Of a stretch of 64,000 bases of DNA, positions 24,280 to 35,260 are shown one piece after another. The stretch lies in the NCBI GenBank assembly GCA_038496675.1, contig CM076653.1:24256148-24320147 (forward strand), read 5' to 3'. The position numbers and the translations under genes were made by a program. The notes under the pieces were generated by a model. The model made no database searches. It worked only from the letters and a program-made list of their open reading frames with translations, and was not told where the DNA came from. Positions within the stretch are counted from its first letter, which is position 1, and each line of letters begins with the position of its first letter. Origin of the DNA: Rachycentron canadum (lineage: Eukaryota; Chordata; Actinopteri; Carangiformes; Rachycentridae).

Positions 24280-26065
24280 AGTCTGACAACCGTGTTGGCT
24301 GCAGGTTTGGAAAACTGCAAAAAATTTCCATTTGGTGGAGATGCTGAGGCCTCATGTAGCCTTTGCATCAGGCAAGGTAAGCAAGGTAAGCCCAGATCCA
24401 AGTGGGCACTGGTGAAAGGCATAGTGTCTTTCACCAGTGCCCACTTGGATCTGGTGGCTAAATCATCTCCTGGAAACCCTCGAGGGCTGACCTTAAAGCC
24501 CCAGAGAGCCTTTGCGTCTCACAAAGAACAGAACCTTGATGCTGTGAGATGTCAGGGCTGAGCACTGCTGAACCAAATACTTCAACACCTCCCTGCAGAG
24601 GTACCTTCTCCTGGTCAGACTCACCATCTCTGACAGTATTCCAGCTAGCCGAGGATGCTAGCCTGACTTTAAATAGGGTTGTTGTGGAGTCGAGGAATAA
24701 AAAAAAAACAAAAAACAACAACCTGGAGGTAATGTATGAAATGCTCTACCACATGAGATGCTTCTTATAGCAAAATGTGGGAGAAAGGGTAAGTATTTAA
24801 TCAACATCTAGATACCCAGGTAAGTAAACAGGTTTTAACAACAAACGTCCTGTAATTTAAATTTTAAATAAATTTTATTTCTCCTACTCACTCTGTTACA
24901 CTTTTATTTTTTCTTTAGAAGATGTAGATGCTTCACCAAACTAAGGTAAGTCGATGCTTAATGGCAACATTAACAATGTCCCCTGCAACTCTTATGATTA
25001 CTAGTTATGTACCTCTGTAGTGTTACTGCTATTTCTTAATTCTCTATCATTGGATTGAACCTCTGACAGAGCAGAGCCATCTAACATCTAACTGTTCTCT
25101 CCAGGCTTTAGAAGTATATTTACTGAATCAACATCCAAACAAGAAACCTCAAGACTGAGACGTAACCTCCAGGATTTCCTTGACAGCAGTGAAGAGGCCC
25201 AACCAGACCAGACTAGAAGGATGGACGAGCACAGGACAAACTGCAGAGGGGTGGTCGCCAATTCTTTCACTCAGTTAAGTAAGTAATGTCCTCACTAAGA
25301 CCACAAAAGTACCACTAGTTACAGGAAGTGATGATGAGCTGCAGTTAACATCACATACTGTATGTGAGTCACATTTATTGTGGGAACCTTCTTAAATATA
25401 ATTACATTGTTTAAAGAATAATTAATTAAAGCCACATACAATAAATATCTGCAAAGCAAAGGTTTAATTACTGAGTCCAAAATGGTTCATTACTTGTTTG
25501 ATTATTTGACAGGGCAAGACCTGTTGTGTGTCTTCGACACTCCTGGAGCAGCTGAGAGTGGACATGGACCAACAAATCATCCCAGGAAGAGCCAGCACTA
25601 CAGCAGAGCACCACTCTCAGCTGCCCTCCAGGCACCAAACCCAGTCTGAAGACCCAGTGAGTACCATCTCAACCTTCCTGCTCCTCCAACCCAGCAACAC
25701 CCTCTTCGGTTTCCCGTCCAGATGAGGAGGAGCGTCCCGACCTGACCCGCACAGAGGAGGTTGTCACCATGTGCCTCTTCTGTGTTGGTGGGTTTGGGAG
25801 GCTCCTCACACACACATACAGGAAGCTTTCACCAGCTCAGAAATCAAGAAACTGAACAAGAAAACAGTGAACTCTGAAAGATTATTTAGAGTAGAGTATT
25901 GAACTGTGTTACCTTCAATACAGTTAGTATAGATGTATTTATACTGTTACTGTTCTGAATAGTACAATACTTATTGTCTTATGTACTTTAAGTATAAATG
26001 ACTTAAATTCTAATAATTAATAACTTGTATACTTGTGAAATAAATATTGTAAAAGTTATGATTTC
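24280..26065 (+). other. 3' region of the acidic-protein gene with probable extra exons
   Basis: After the stop come several exon-like blocks with consensus sites: two tandem donors (ggcaag|gtaagcaag|gtaag, 24372-24390), a 27-nt block 24910-24936 between ctttag and gtaagt, a block from about 25106 to 25278 (ctctccag ... a|gtaagt), and a block from 25514 (tttgacag) to 25656 (gtgagt). AATAAA at 26039-26044 is a likely polyadenylation signal. The blocks 25106-25278 and 25514-25656 share one open frame across the predicted junction, ending at a TGA. They may be spliced 3' UTR or an alternative C-terminus. Confidence 0.45.
24392..24454. repeat. Perfect 27-bp inverted repeat (hairpin) in the 3' region
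   Basis: Arms 24392-24418 and 24428-24454 are exact reverse complements, with a 9-nt loop (24419-24427) in which one G-U and two Watson-Crick pairs can extend the stem to 30 bp around a 3-nt loop. It lies 113 nt after the stop of the acidic-protein gene. It could form a near-perfect RNA hairpin in that transcript, or record a template-switch duplication. Confidence 0.95.
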
Positions 26066-27250
26066 ATGTTTTGATTTTAATTTGAAAAGAAGGCTTTACT
26101 GCTACAAATGCAACTTTGCACTAATTGATTTTGGCTACTTTAGTAAATATATATATAAGTATTCCACACAACACACATAATATTATATGGTGATTTTTTT
26201 TTTTTTTTTTTTTTTGAATGATCAGGTTTTTTCCTCTACTGGTTCTACTGATGGTTTGTAACTGAAAAGACACAACACAAGAGACATTCTGCTGTTATGC
26301 TCATCCCCACATTAGACAACTGGGAAACATTTTATAAAATGTTAAAAAATATAGGTTAGTAATAAGTTTTTATTATGTTGAAATACAAGGTTTGTATCAA
26401 TTCATGCACAATCTGTACAAGATTGAGGTTAAACACTGGGTTCTTTGTCTAGGGAAATATAAAACAATTTAAATGTATTAATATAATGGTTCATGAAAAA
26501 TAAAACCATTCAAATTAGTTTTAGATAAAATTATTACTATATCCTTCTTGAACATTATTTACACAGTAGTGGTAGTTAATTGTCATTTTGAATGTATTGA
26601 CGATGACCTGATGACAAATGTGACACATTGACTGCTCAGGAGACTTGATATTGTTGGATTCAGTGCTGTGGGAGGACACTTTAGTCTTTGTCATTCACAG
26701 ATTATAAGAGTTAGTCACCTATGGGCCATCTTCATCAGTCAGCTGCTGCAGGTAGAGTGGCTCATTGTGTTTTGGTTAAAGAGGTTTTACATAAAAATAA
26801 CAATATTTAAAGGTGGATCTACAGGGTTAACGCAGATCCTGTGAGTGCGGCGGTGATACATCGATAACAGGTGATGATAGTTTGTACAACTAAAAAATAT
26901 TATCACACAGCAATGAAATATACAAACATCAGGTGTGATGACCCCACACCCACCATCCACCTCCATGGGGCTGACAATCCTACACCTTCCTCACAAGTTT
27001 GAGAGCATTTGCTGTGACTGGTTTTGCTTATTCTGGTCTGTAATCCTGACAAAAGTACAAACTTGTCATGAGTTGTCATCAGAAATGCATCAACACAATG
27101 ACAAAGCGTCTTTTGAACAAAATGATAACCGCTAAAGTAAGTGGGGGAAATTAAGAAATGTCTTGTGGGTGTGCTAGAGTTGTGAGAATGATGCTTCTGT
27201 GTGAATTGCATCAAAGGTATTCATTTTAATATAAATAAATAAACGCAGTC
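26066..27250. other. Intergenic region before mrs2
   Basis: AT-rich with a poly-T run at 26196-26215. No exon, RNA gene or recognisable transposon is seen on either strand. Confidence 0.6.
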
Positions 27251-27855
27251 GGAGTGAGTCTCCGATGTATAGACGATCTTTGGCGGTGGGTTCTAGTAAC
27301 CGCGGTGCATTGTGGTCAGGCACGTTGCTCTATTTGTCCCCCCTCCATTATGCTAACACACAGACCTGCGTTTTCGGATTAAAACAGCCGTACGTGTAGT
27401 TTCAGGACTGTCGGTGGAGAGCGGCAGGTAACTGATGTGTGTTGCTCGTGTCTTCGTCCACTGTCATCGGGGTTTTGTGGTAGATAGTTGCTGAGAGCAC
27501 AAACTGTCCTGCTGCTGTCAGCTAATGAAACGAGCATAACACGTAAGAGCTGCACGGCGCTCGGTGAGGAAAGTTAGGAAGTAGCCCAATCCCAACATTA
27601 CAGCAGGCTACTTTTGCCAATATTTGCTCTGTACTCTTAATGATCATGTTCGGGCTTTTCCTTGTTGTTGTACCTGTGGATCTGGTCTCCCGGATCACAA
27701 ACAGCTGGAGGACACTGAGGGACCACCAGTGAGGTAACCTAAAGGTTTGACACACTCGAGAGTCCTTCACGCAGAACCTGCACTGAAGCTGAGCATCTGA
27801 GCTGAACATCGGTTCACCAGAGCCACCGTCGCAGTCTGTGTGTTGTGGTGTGAGG
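27251..27855 (+). promoter_or_regulatory. mrs2 promoter region and 5' leader (TATA-less)
   Basis: A CpG-containing stretch (tggcggtggg, taaccgcggtgcattgtgg) at about 27277-27320 precedes the mrs2 ATG at 27856. No TATA box is visible, fitting a housekeeping gene. The exact transcription start cannot be placed. Confidence 0.4.
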
Positions 27856-30800
27856 ATGAAGCTGCACAGAGTGCTGCTGGCTGGCTGTAAGGACTGCTCT
27901 GGGATCCATCTGCCTGGGAACCTTTATCCAAAGCGCCTCTTTAGTTCTGTCAGTGCTTTTATCTCAGGACTTGCTGAGACTCAAACCCTTCCCCTTTGTC
28001 GGGCCCGTACAGCGCACTACCCTCTGAAGTATACTGTGCCTCTTGGAAATGGAAAAGCGGCTTTGTACAGTAGGAGTTACAGTGATGTTGGCACTCGGCA
28101 TCACCCCAGAAAATCCCAATATACTGCGGGGACTAAGGAGAACCTGCTTCAGGGTGGTGCAACATGGCCTGGTAAGCATGAGAAACAGTAGTGTTAGTTA
28201 GAAGATAGGTGACCTCAGGTGATCTCATCATCACAGGTAAGTTAGACGGGTAACTGTTCATTTTAAAGACATATGTTAATGTTGAATTGTACAGTCTTTT
28301 TTCATCTTTAACATATTTTAATGACTGAACATGAAGCAGGCCTAATGTGGCTGATATGTCTATCTGATAGGTTCTATCACGTATTAATGAAAATGTAAAT
28401 GTGAAACTATAAGGGATCTATTACTATCAGATATCTAAAATATTAATATCAGCGTCTGTCTTAAAATTGAAGCATTGTCAATGTATTTCATCTTTAGGTG
28501 AGTAGACCCAATATCAACCTCTGTCATTGTTGAAATGCCTTGTTAAGGCGTCTGTATACCTGTGTCTATCCACTGTAACATTGTATTTCATACTGCTAAT
28601 GTTTTTTTATTATGTTTATGTAATTAAATTCTATCAACAGAGGTACATTGAAATTCAAAGAAGCTACGCAGAGTGATTAAGAATCAAATTTATTTCAGTT
28701 AGTGCATTGCAGGATTGTTTCTCAACATAACAAACAACAAACCTGTGTCTAATTAGCCCTTTAAAATCGCAATAATTTTCTAAAGTAAGTGAATGGATGT
28801 GAATTGGAGCCACTGAAATAACTGTTAGGGTCATCAGATATAGAGCTTGGTATATCATTATTATAAATCCCTGTATTGCTGCAGCCAAAGAATGAAAAAT
28901 AAACAGAATCTTTTTGCAGTACATAAAAAGGTGCAGTTGTCCAGGTGTATGTGTGAAATATTTTTCTTCACATGTGATTTAACTACTTTTCCTAAACAGT
29001 GTCCTTTATCCGTGGCAGAGTGACAGATGCACCTCTTTCCAGTGTGTCTCCAGCTTTTGTTGTGGTAAGAGATGTACCAAGCACAGCGGGCTAAAACATT
29101 TCAGTGGTTACTGAACAGTTGTGATTACAATTAAAGCTAAGTAAGGTATCCTAATGGCAAAGTACTTTTAGTGAAATTGATGCAGGCTGGATTTCATCCA
29201 GATTTCACACATTCTACAAATTTACTGTTGTCAGTTTGTATATTGAAATACATAAAGCTGGTCGCTTAAATAACTATAATCATTAGAAGAAGGTAACCAG
29301 ATTCTTTTTTATTTCACAGATGAAGTTTGACAAAGAGGGAAATGTGACATCATTTGGTAAGTTTTACTGACTTGTTTTTTATTTGATGAGAAAAATCCAG
29401 GTTGTCATTGAGACTGATCAGTTATCTCTTTTACCCTGTGATGTGACCACTCTCACAGAGAGCAGGTACCATTTTCAGTTTATCCCCAGAGTACACATTT
29501 GATTTTAGCCATGACACTGCTTGCCTTAATAGTTTGTGTTAGTTCCCACACTTTTTTTTTTCAACAAGAGTTTTTTTTTTTTTTTTTATGTTATCTTTTT
29601 ATATAGAAAGTGCTGAAAGCAATACGTATATAAGATGTGTTATGGCCTCTGCATTTGGTGTAGAGTCCTGTCTCGTATGAAGTCAAAAAAACACATAACA
29701 CACAAGGGTATCTACATTATTCCCCTCTGCCTCTGTTCTTCAAACTGGAGTGATTTTATTTTTTTCTCTTACAGAGAAAAAGAAAACAGAGCTTTGCCAG
29801 GAGCTTAGTCTTCAGGCCAGAGACCTTCGCTTTCAGCACAGTACCAGCCTCGCTGCGAGAAACAACTGCATTATAATACGAATGGAGGTATGCTCGCTTT
29901 TTTTTCTTTTTTCTTATTGTGATCCATAACACATTTTGACCAAATTAACATGAAATTTTATCAGACTGGTGAGTAAGAGATTCAGTGATCACGAGCCTTA
30001 AACTAAACCATTTATGTAGTTGGATCGTAGGAATATAAATCTATACATCAATGTAGTCAATGAATCGTTACAGCCCTAATTCAAAGCCATTATGAAGTGA
30101 ACTAAAACTCAATGCATGAAGCTCAATTGGAGTATTATTTACACATAAGACAAGAAAACAAAACTTGACTTTGTAGGAACTCTTTCCATCACATACACAT
30201 CATTCCAGACAGAGTTTACAGACAAGCTTTGATATATCAGTCTTAATTTTGCTGACCTGTACAAATATGGGTTTTTTTAGTTGTGGCACTACTGAATGTG
30301 ATGTTAACTCCTACTGGCACATTGCTGGTGTCCATAGTCAGCTCTGGGACAGACTGGTCTGTCGACATGGTGAAGAACTGTCTCATACCCACCCTCAAAT
30401 GCAAAAGCAACTCTCAGCTGGGGCTAGAGGAACAGAGCCTTGGCATCTGCTGGGTTTGTGCCTCAGCAATTCAGTAGTTGTCAGTAAGAAGTCGTCCTTC
30501 TCAGAAGTCATTGTGGCCTAGAATAAATTATGAGAATGTAATCTAGCAACAGTGTTATATTAGTTGAGGTCTATTTGATGCATGTCTGTCTGTTGTCTTC
30601 CCTATGTTTTTGTTTTTCTCCCTATGATTCCCATTCTTGACAGCCTTGCATATTTTTAAGTGCTTTATATCTTTAACTGAGCTTACTCACCTACTCTCAG
30701 CCTTGACAACCTGCACACTGCCCTGAGGGTTATACACATAACCTTTATGATGGCCTGCAGGCGGTAAATGTAAGAATGAGGTGCACCAAGTGTACTCGGG

Positions 30801-33122
30801 GCCAGTGTAAAAGCACTTATCATAGGTGGAGGTAAATGTGACAACCAAAGCAGCAGCTGGCAGAGATATAAAACATAAAGATGATGTTTGTGAAGTACAA
30901 AAAATTTATTCTGATAAAGTAAAAGAGTGTTTTCTTAATGCTCGTATCTTCTTTGGTTAATGGGTCACATTTAAAAAGTGAAATGAATACATTCATTAGC
31001 ATAAGAATAGGACAAATACCTTTACTTTTTGAATAATTGCTAAACAGTGAAGATGCAGGCCTGAAGTCAGAGATTGAGGAACTGATAGAAACATTTCTAT
31101 ATTCTGTACCTACGCATCTCTTTTTGACAAGCACAGAAAGCATAGAAACTGTATTTCTGTTGAAAATTTAAAAAGCAAAAAAAAAGAAAGAAAAACGTAC
31201 TGTGACTGTTAGAAAGACAAACAAGTAAACAAACAAAGGGTTGAGTGACTGGTGCATCAAGTAGCCTAAAGTAGTGTACCTGTTAGGTTTACTTACTTCT
31301 GGTTCTGTAATTGATTATATCCTTAATAAACTAAACTAACACAAATACAGAGCAGAGCAGTGCAGTGCAGAGGGTGGTACGCTGAGAAGCCTCACTCATA
31401 TATTGACTTTATGTGAATGCTGCTTTAGACCCAGGATGCAGAATGTGATCTGAAAGGTGCAGCTGTGTTGAATTTCAAATGTTCAAAACAGTTTAATCAT
31501 TGACACATGTCTTTATTTGGTGTAATCTTTCAATATTGGGGATCAGAGCACATATTTTAGTGCTTTCTAACATAGCTTCTATCCTGCCCCTTGTGTGTCC
31601 ACAGTCTCTTAAAGCCATTGTGACCCCGCAGTCCCTTTTGGTGGTGGATTTTCGTGGTCTAGGACTGGAACGCTGGTTGGTACTGGAGCTCGCCTCTCAG
31701 CTAGCATTGCAGACACACTCTCTGCCCTTCGAGTTCAGAGCACTAGAGGCCATACTGCAGCACACGGTGAGAAATTCTGTGTGTCCTTGTCTTGTTTAAC
31801 CATGTTGTCACCCAGGTGAAACCTGTGTAAGATGAGGACGTACGTGGTTCACGTGTCTTGGTTTATCTGTGTCACTAGGTAAACACTCTACAAACCCGGC
31901 TGAATGAAGTTGAACCAGTATTACTGGACATATTGGAATCCCTGGTGGATCCTAAAATCCTTTCTGCTGATAGAAGTAAGCTGCATATACTGCTGCAAAA
32001 CAGCAAGAGGTAAAGCACACAACTATACACACTGACAAAGCTTGTAAATGCAAAAAGGGTAAATTAGGTGAAGAGCAGAATTGCAATGTTTGACTATTTT
32101 GTTTTAACTAGAGCAGTTATCTTAGTGGCCATAACATTTTTAGCATATCAATTAAACTTTAATTTACTTTTAATCACTGCTTTTAATCCTTGGATCTTTG
32201 TATGGAGTTTTCAGTCTCAACAACACACATAGCACCATGGCAGTGTTACATCTTGACAGTTGCCTATTTTGTCTGTCTCTATTGTACCTCTGACAGTTTA
32301 TCAGAGTTGGAAACGGACATAAAGGTTTTTAAGGACTCCTTGCTGAAGATTTTGGATGAGGACGAGATGATTGAAGAATTCTGTCTGACCAAGTGGACAG
32401 ACCCAAGAGTTTTGTATGTTACATGTGCACTCACATACACTCACATCAGTCCTAACAGCAGCTCTCTTAAAACCTAACTTAAAGGCCCAGTCGCTGGCTG
32501 CAGTGAAAGACAAGACAGGATAAGACTTTGTTGATACCCCAAGGTGCTGACGTCTGCTTCTGTCACCTTCAAATAATGTTTTTTCTGGAGTATTTTGATA
32601 AAACAATATTAAGTATGTCTTCATGAGACATAAAAAGAACATTAAAGTTAGGGCAGGGGCAGTCGTGGAGAAACTACAAACGTGCACTCAAGGGGAAATG
32701 AAAATGCGACCACGAAGGGACTCGAACCCTCAATCTTCTGATCCGAAGTCAGACGCCTTATCCATTAGGCCACGCGGTCAGATGAAAGGAGACGTGGGCT
32801 GTGACTGGCTCGGTGCCTGGGACTCCCAGACGCTGGGCCTCGTGCCAGGAGCTTTGATTCTTGCTTTATCTCAATACACAGTCGATGTTTGACAATTTGT
32901 CGAAAAAGTTCATTGGTTCACATGAATGTTTTCATCGGCGCCGACGACATTTGCAATTTGTCCGAATGCGCGTGCACAAATGGCGCGTCCCCCTCTTTCT
33001 TGAACGTTTCTAACGGTGAAATCTTTGGTTAAATTGCGGTTACATTTTCGTATTTGTAATATGTAATGTGATGACAGCTGGATTACATGTATATTTCCCA
33101 ACCGCCTCGGTCCAAACTCTTA

Positions 33123-33153
<31 letters not shown>

Positions 33154-35260
33154 TTCTAAGTGCTGCCTGCTTATAGGCCTCTTCATTCCTTCATGTCCTG
33201 TCACCTCGTACTCATCAACTAAACATGGACAGTTTGTGACCAGCTCAGAGTTTGGTGAACTCGAAACGCACGAATGAGGAAACATCATGGGCAAAATAGA
33301 AATTTAGGATAATAAGAAAATGTCCTTAAATCTGGACTGCTGAATTTTGAATATGATCATTTTAGACATTTATTTTATTGCTGCTCAGGACTAGACAAGG
33401 ACCGACTTTGTGACAACTAAATTTATTTATATATATTTGATACATTTACAGTCATTTTTCATTTTTTTGGCAAAAGTCTTACATTAAAACTACATTTTCC
33501 TTTTTTTTAGTATAATATATAATATGACTGCTTACACTGATTTCTGAATGTGTTGATAACCTGGTCTTCTCTAAATCAGACCAGAATCAGACCAGGATTT
33601 CAGAATTTTTTGTGACTATATGTGCCTGTCTGTCTGTCTGTCTGTCTGCCTGCCTTTCTAGTGAGGAGAGCAGTTTGGGCATTGACCATGCTGAGGAGAT
33701 GGAGCTGTTACTGGAAAATTACTATTTGCAGGTACTGCTTTTCTACTAAAAAAATATGTAACAATCAGATGTATGAATATTTCACTTCTCCCATTAAAAT
33801 GAAATATTAACAATTTAAATGATTAAATTACGCATAACTAATGAATGAAAATTTTGAACTTCACTGCAGTGTACTGATGCCTCTGAAGCAGAATTACAGC
33901 TGGAAGGCGAATTGACCAAAAGCATTTATATTCACCTTTTTTGTGCTGTTTAACCCATCCACTTGCACTCCCTGATCTGTTTGTTTTTATATCAAAGGCA
34001 CAGAAATACAATGTTAAATGTGATTGTGTGAGAATGTGTGTTGAATGTGGTGAGAGTGTTCATGCAGTGACAGAGAACTGCTCCATACAGGCTGAAGAGC
34101 TGGGGAACAAGGCCAGAGAACTGAAGGGGCTCATAGACGACTCAGAGAGTGTCATTTTTATCAATCTGGACAGGTACAAACATATGCTGGGTGTAGTATA
34201 TATACATACATTATATGGATGCATATTTTTGAGTGACTCACAACACTGTGATTATAAATCCTGTAAATGGAGCTGCTTCACACACCATCTTGTATTTTAC
34301 TGTATGTAGAATATTTGGACAATCCAAATTGTTTATTTCTAATATTTGTCATTTACAACCTTACAGTATGTGCCTCTTTTTTCCTTGCTCTGAAACTTGA
34401 AACAAAACACTTTCTGGCTTTACATGTGTTGTCTGTTTTTATTTCAGCCATCGTAATGTCATGATGCGTCTGAATCTGCAGCTGACAATGGGTTCCTTCT
34501 CCCTCTCCTTATTCGGTCTGATAGGAGTGGCCTTTGGTATGAATTTGACGTCATGCTTTGAGGAGGTGAGACAGCGTTCTATCACATGTGGAGTTTGACT
34601 GTTGTATTTTCTGTTCAACTTCTCAAATACATATGAATCTGTCTATGATATATTTTCTTGCTTTTTTTGATTTTATATACTGTAGATTACTTTGACTTTT
34701 GGACTGTTAGTCTGTTAAAATTAGCAACTTAAAGATCAATTTTTTTTTTTTATTATTTAGTTAAAAAATTAAAATTTTGTATGTTTGTAGGTTTCCCTGT
34801 GTGTATTTATCTTACATGTATCCACTCATGCTGAACCATGTGTCTTTCTATGTGCACTGTAACTTTTTGTATATTCATACTCACATATGTATTTTTCTTT
34901 ATTCCCAGGATCCTCGTGTTTTCTGGCTGGTAACAGGCTTCATGTTCTTGGGCAGTGGGCTGATATGGAGACGACTGCTATCTTTCCTGGGACGACATCT
35001 AGAGCCATCAGTACCCCCACTAGTAATACACACATGCACAATATGTAGAACGTGGCACCATGACATCTCATATGGTCTTATGCATGTTCTGAGGCCAGTC
35101 CTCACCCCAAAGTCCTGATCATAATTTTATTCTGTAATTCCCAGGTTAACGAGTAGCTAAGGATCAAGTCATAAATGTCCTTTCTCCTGTTGTGATACAG
35201 ATCCCTCCAGTTTGGAAGAGAAATCTGAAACCATCAGACATCAAAACAGGAGTCAGATGA
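27856..35260 (+). CDS. mrs2: mrs2, mitochondrial inner-membrane magnesium channel, complete
   Basis: Twelve exons join in phase: 27856-28171, 29000-29064, 29320-29356, 29775-29887, 31605-31766, 31879-32009, 32297-32413, 33662-33731, 34091-34173, 34448-34565, 34909-35022, 35201-35260 (461 residues; human MRS2 is 443). MRS2 forms a CorA-type pentamer that imports Mg2+ into the matrix. The N-terminus (MKLHRVLLAGCKDCS...) is basic and Ser-rich, as expected of a mitochondrial targeting signal. The matrix domain follows (PFEFRALEAIL, DRSKLHILLQNSKSLSELE, GIDHAEEMELLLENYY, DDSESVIFINLDSHRNVMM), then TM1 ending in the signature GMN (LIGVAFGMNL) and TM2 (FWLVTGFMFLGSGLIWRRLL). The start at 27856 is the first ATG of the open frame. 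The tail after the second membrane segment is short and diverged. A tRNA gene sits antisense in the intron between exons 7 and 8. AATAAA at 35690-35695 probably ends the 3' UTR. Confidence 0.96.
32707..32779 (-). tRNA. tRNA-Arg (anticodon UCG)
   Basis: The 73-nt minus-strand sequence folds as a complete cloverleaf: acceptor GACCGCG with CGTGGTC plus discriminator G, D arm with TGGCCTAATGG (box A), anticodon stem TCTGA/TCAGA around loop CTTCGGA (anticodon TCG, reading CGA), and T arm with GGTTCGAGTCC (box B). A TTTT Pol III terminator follows at 32701-32704 (minus strand). It has no intron and lies antisense within an intron of mrs2. The sequence matches the vertebrate tRNA-Arg-TCG consensus as I remember it, so it is likely functional. 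Confidence 0.96.
33125..33154. repeat. (ATT)n microsatellite in an mrs2 intron
   Basis: Ten TTA/TAT units in a row within the mrs2 intron after the tRNA gene. A (TCTG)n run at about 33626-33650 also lies just before the exon at 33662 and forms much of its pyrimidine tract. Confidence 0.9.

Noticed and set aside
24292..24561. 89-codon plus-strand frame after the acidic-protein stop
   Set aside because: Starts at TTG, reads straight through the inverted repeat, and shows no protein-like features.
30249..30521. Open frames of 64-90 codons in an mrs2 intron
   Set aside because: Somewhat protein-like, but no splice sites fit the mrs2 phase and I recognise no family.
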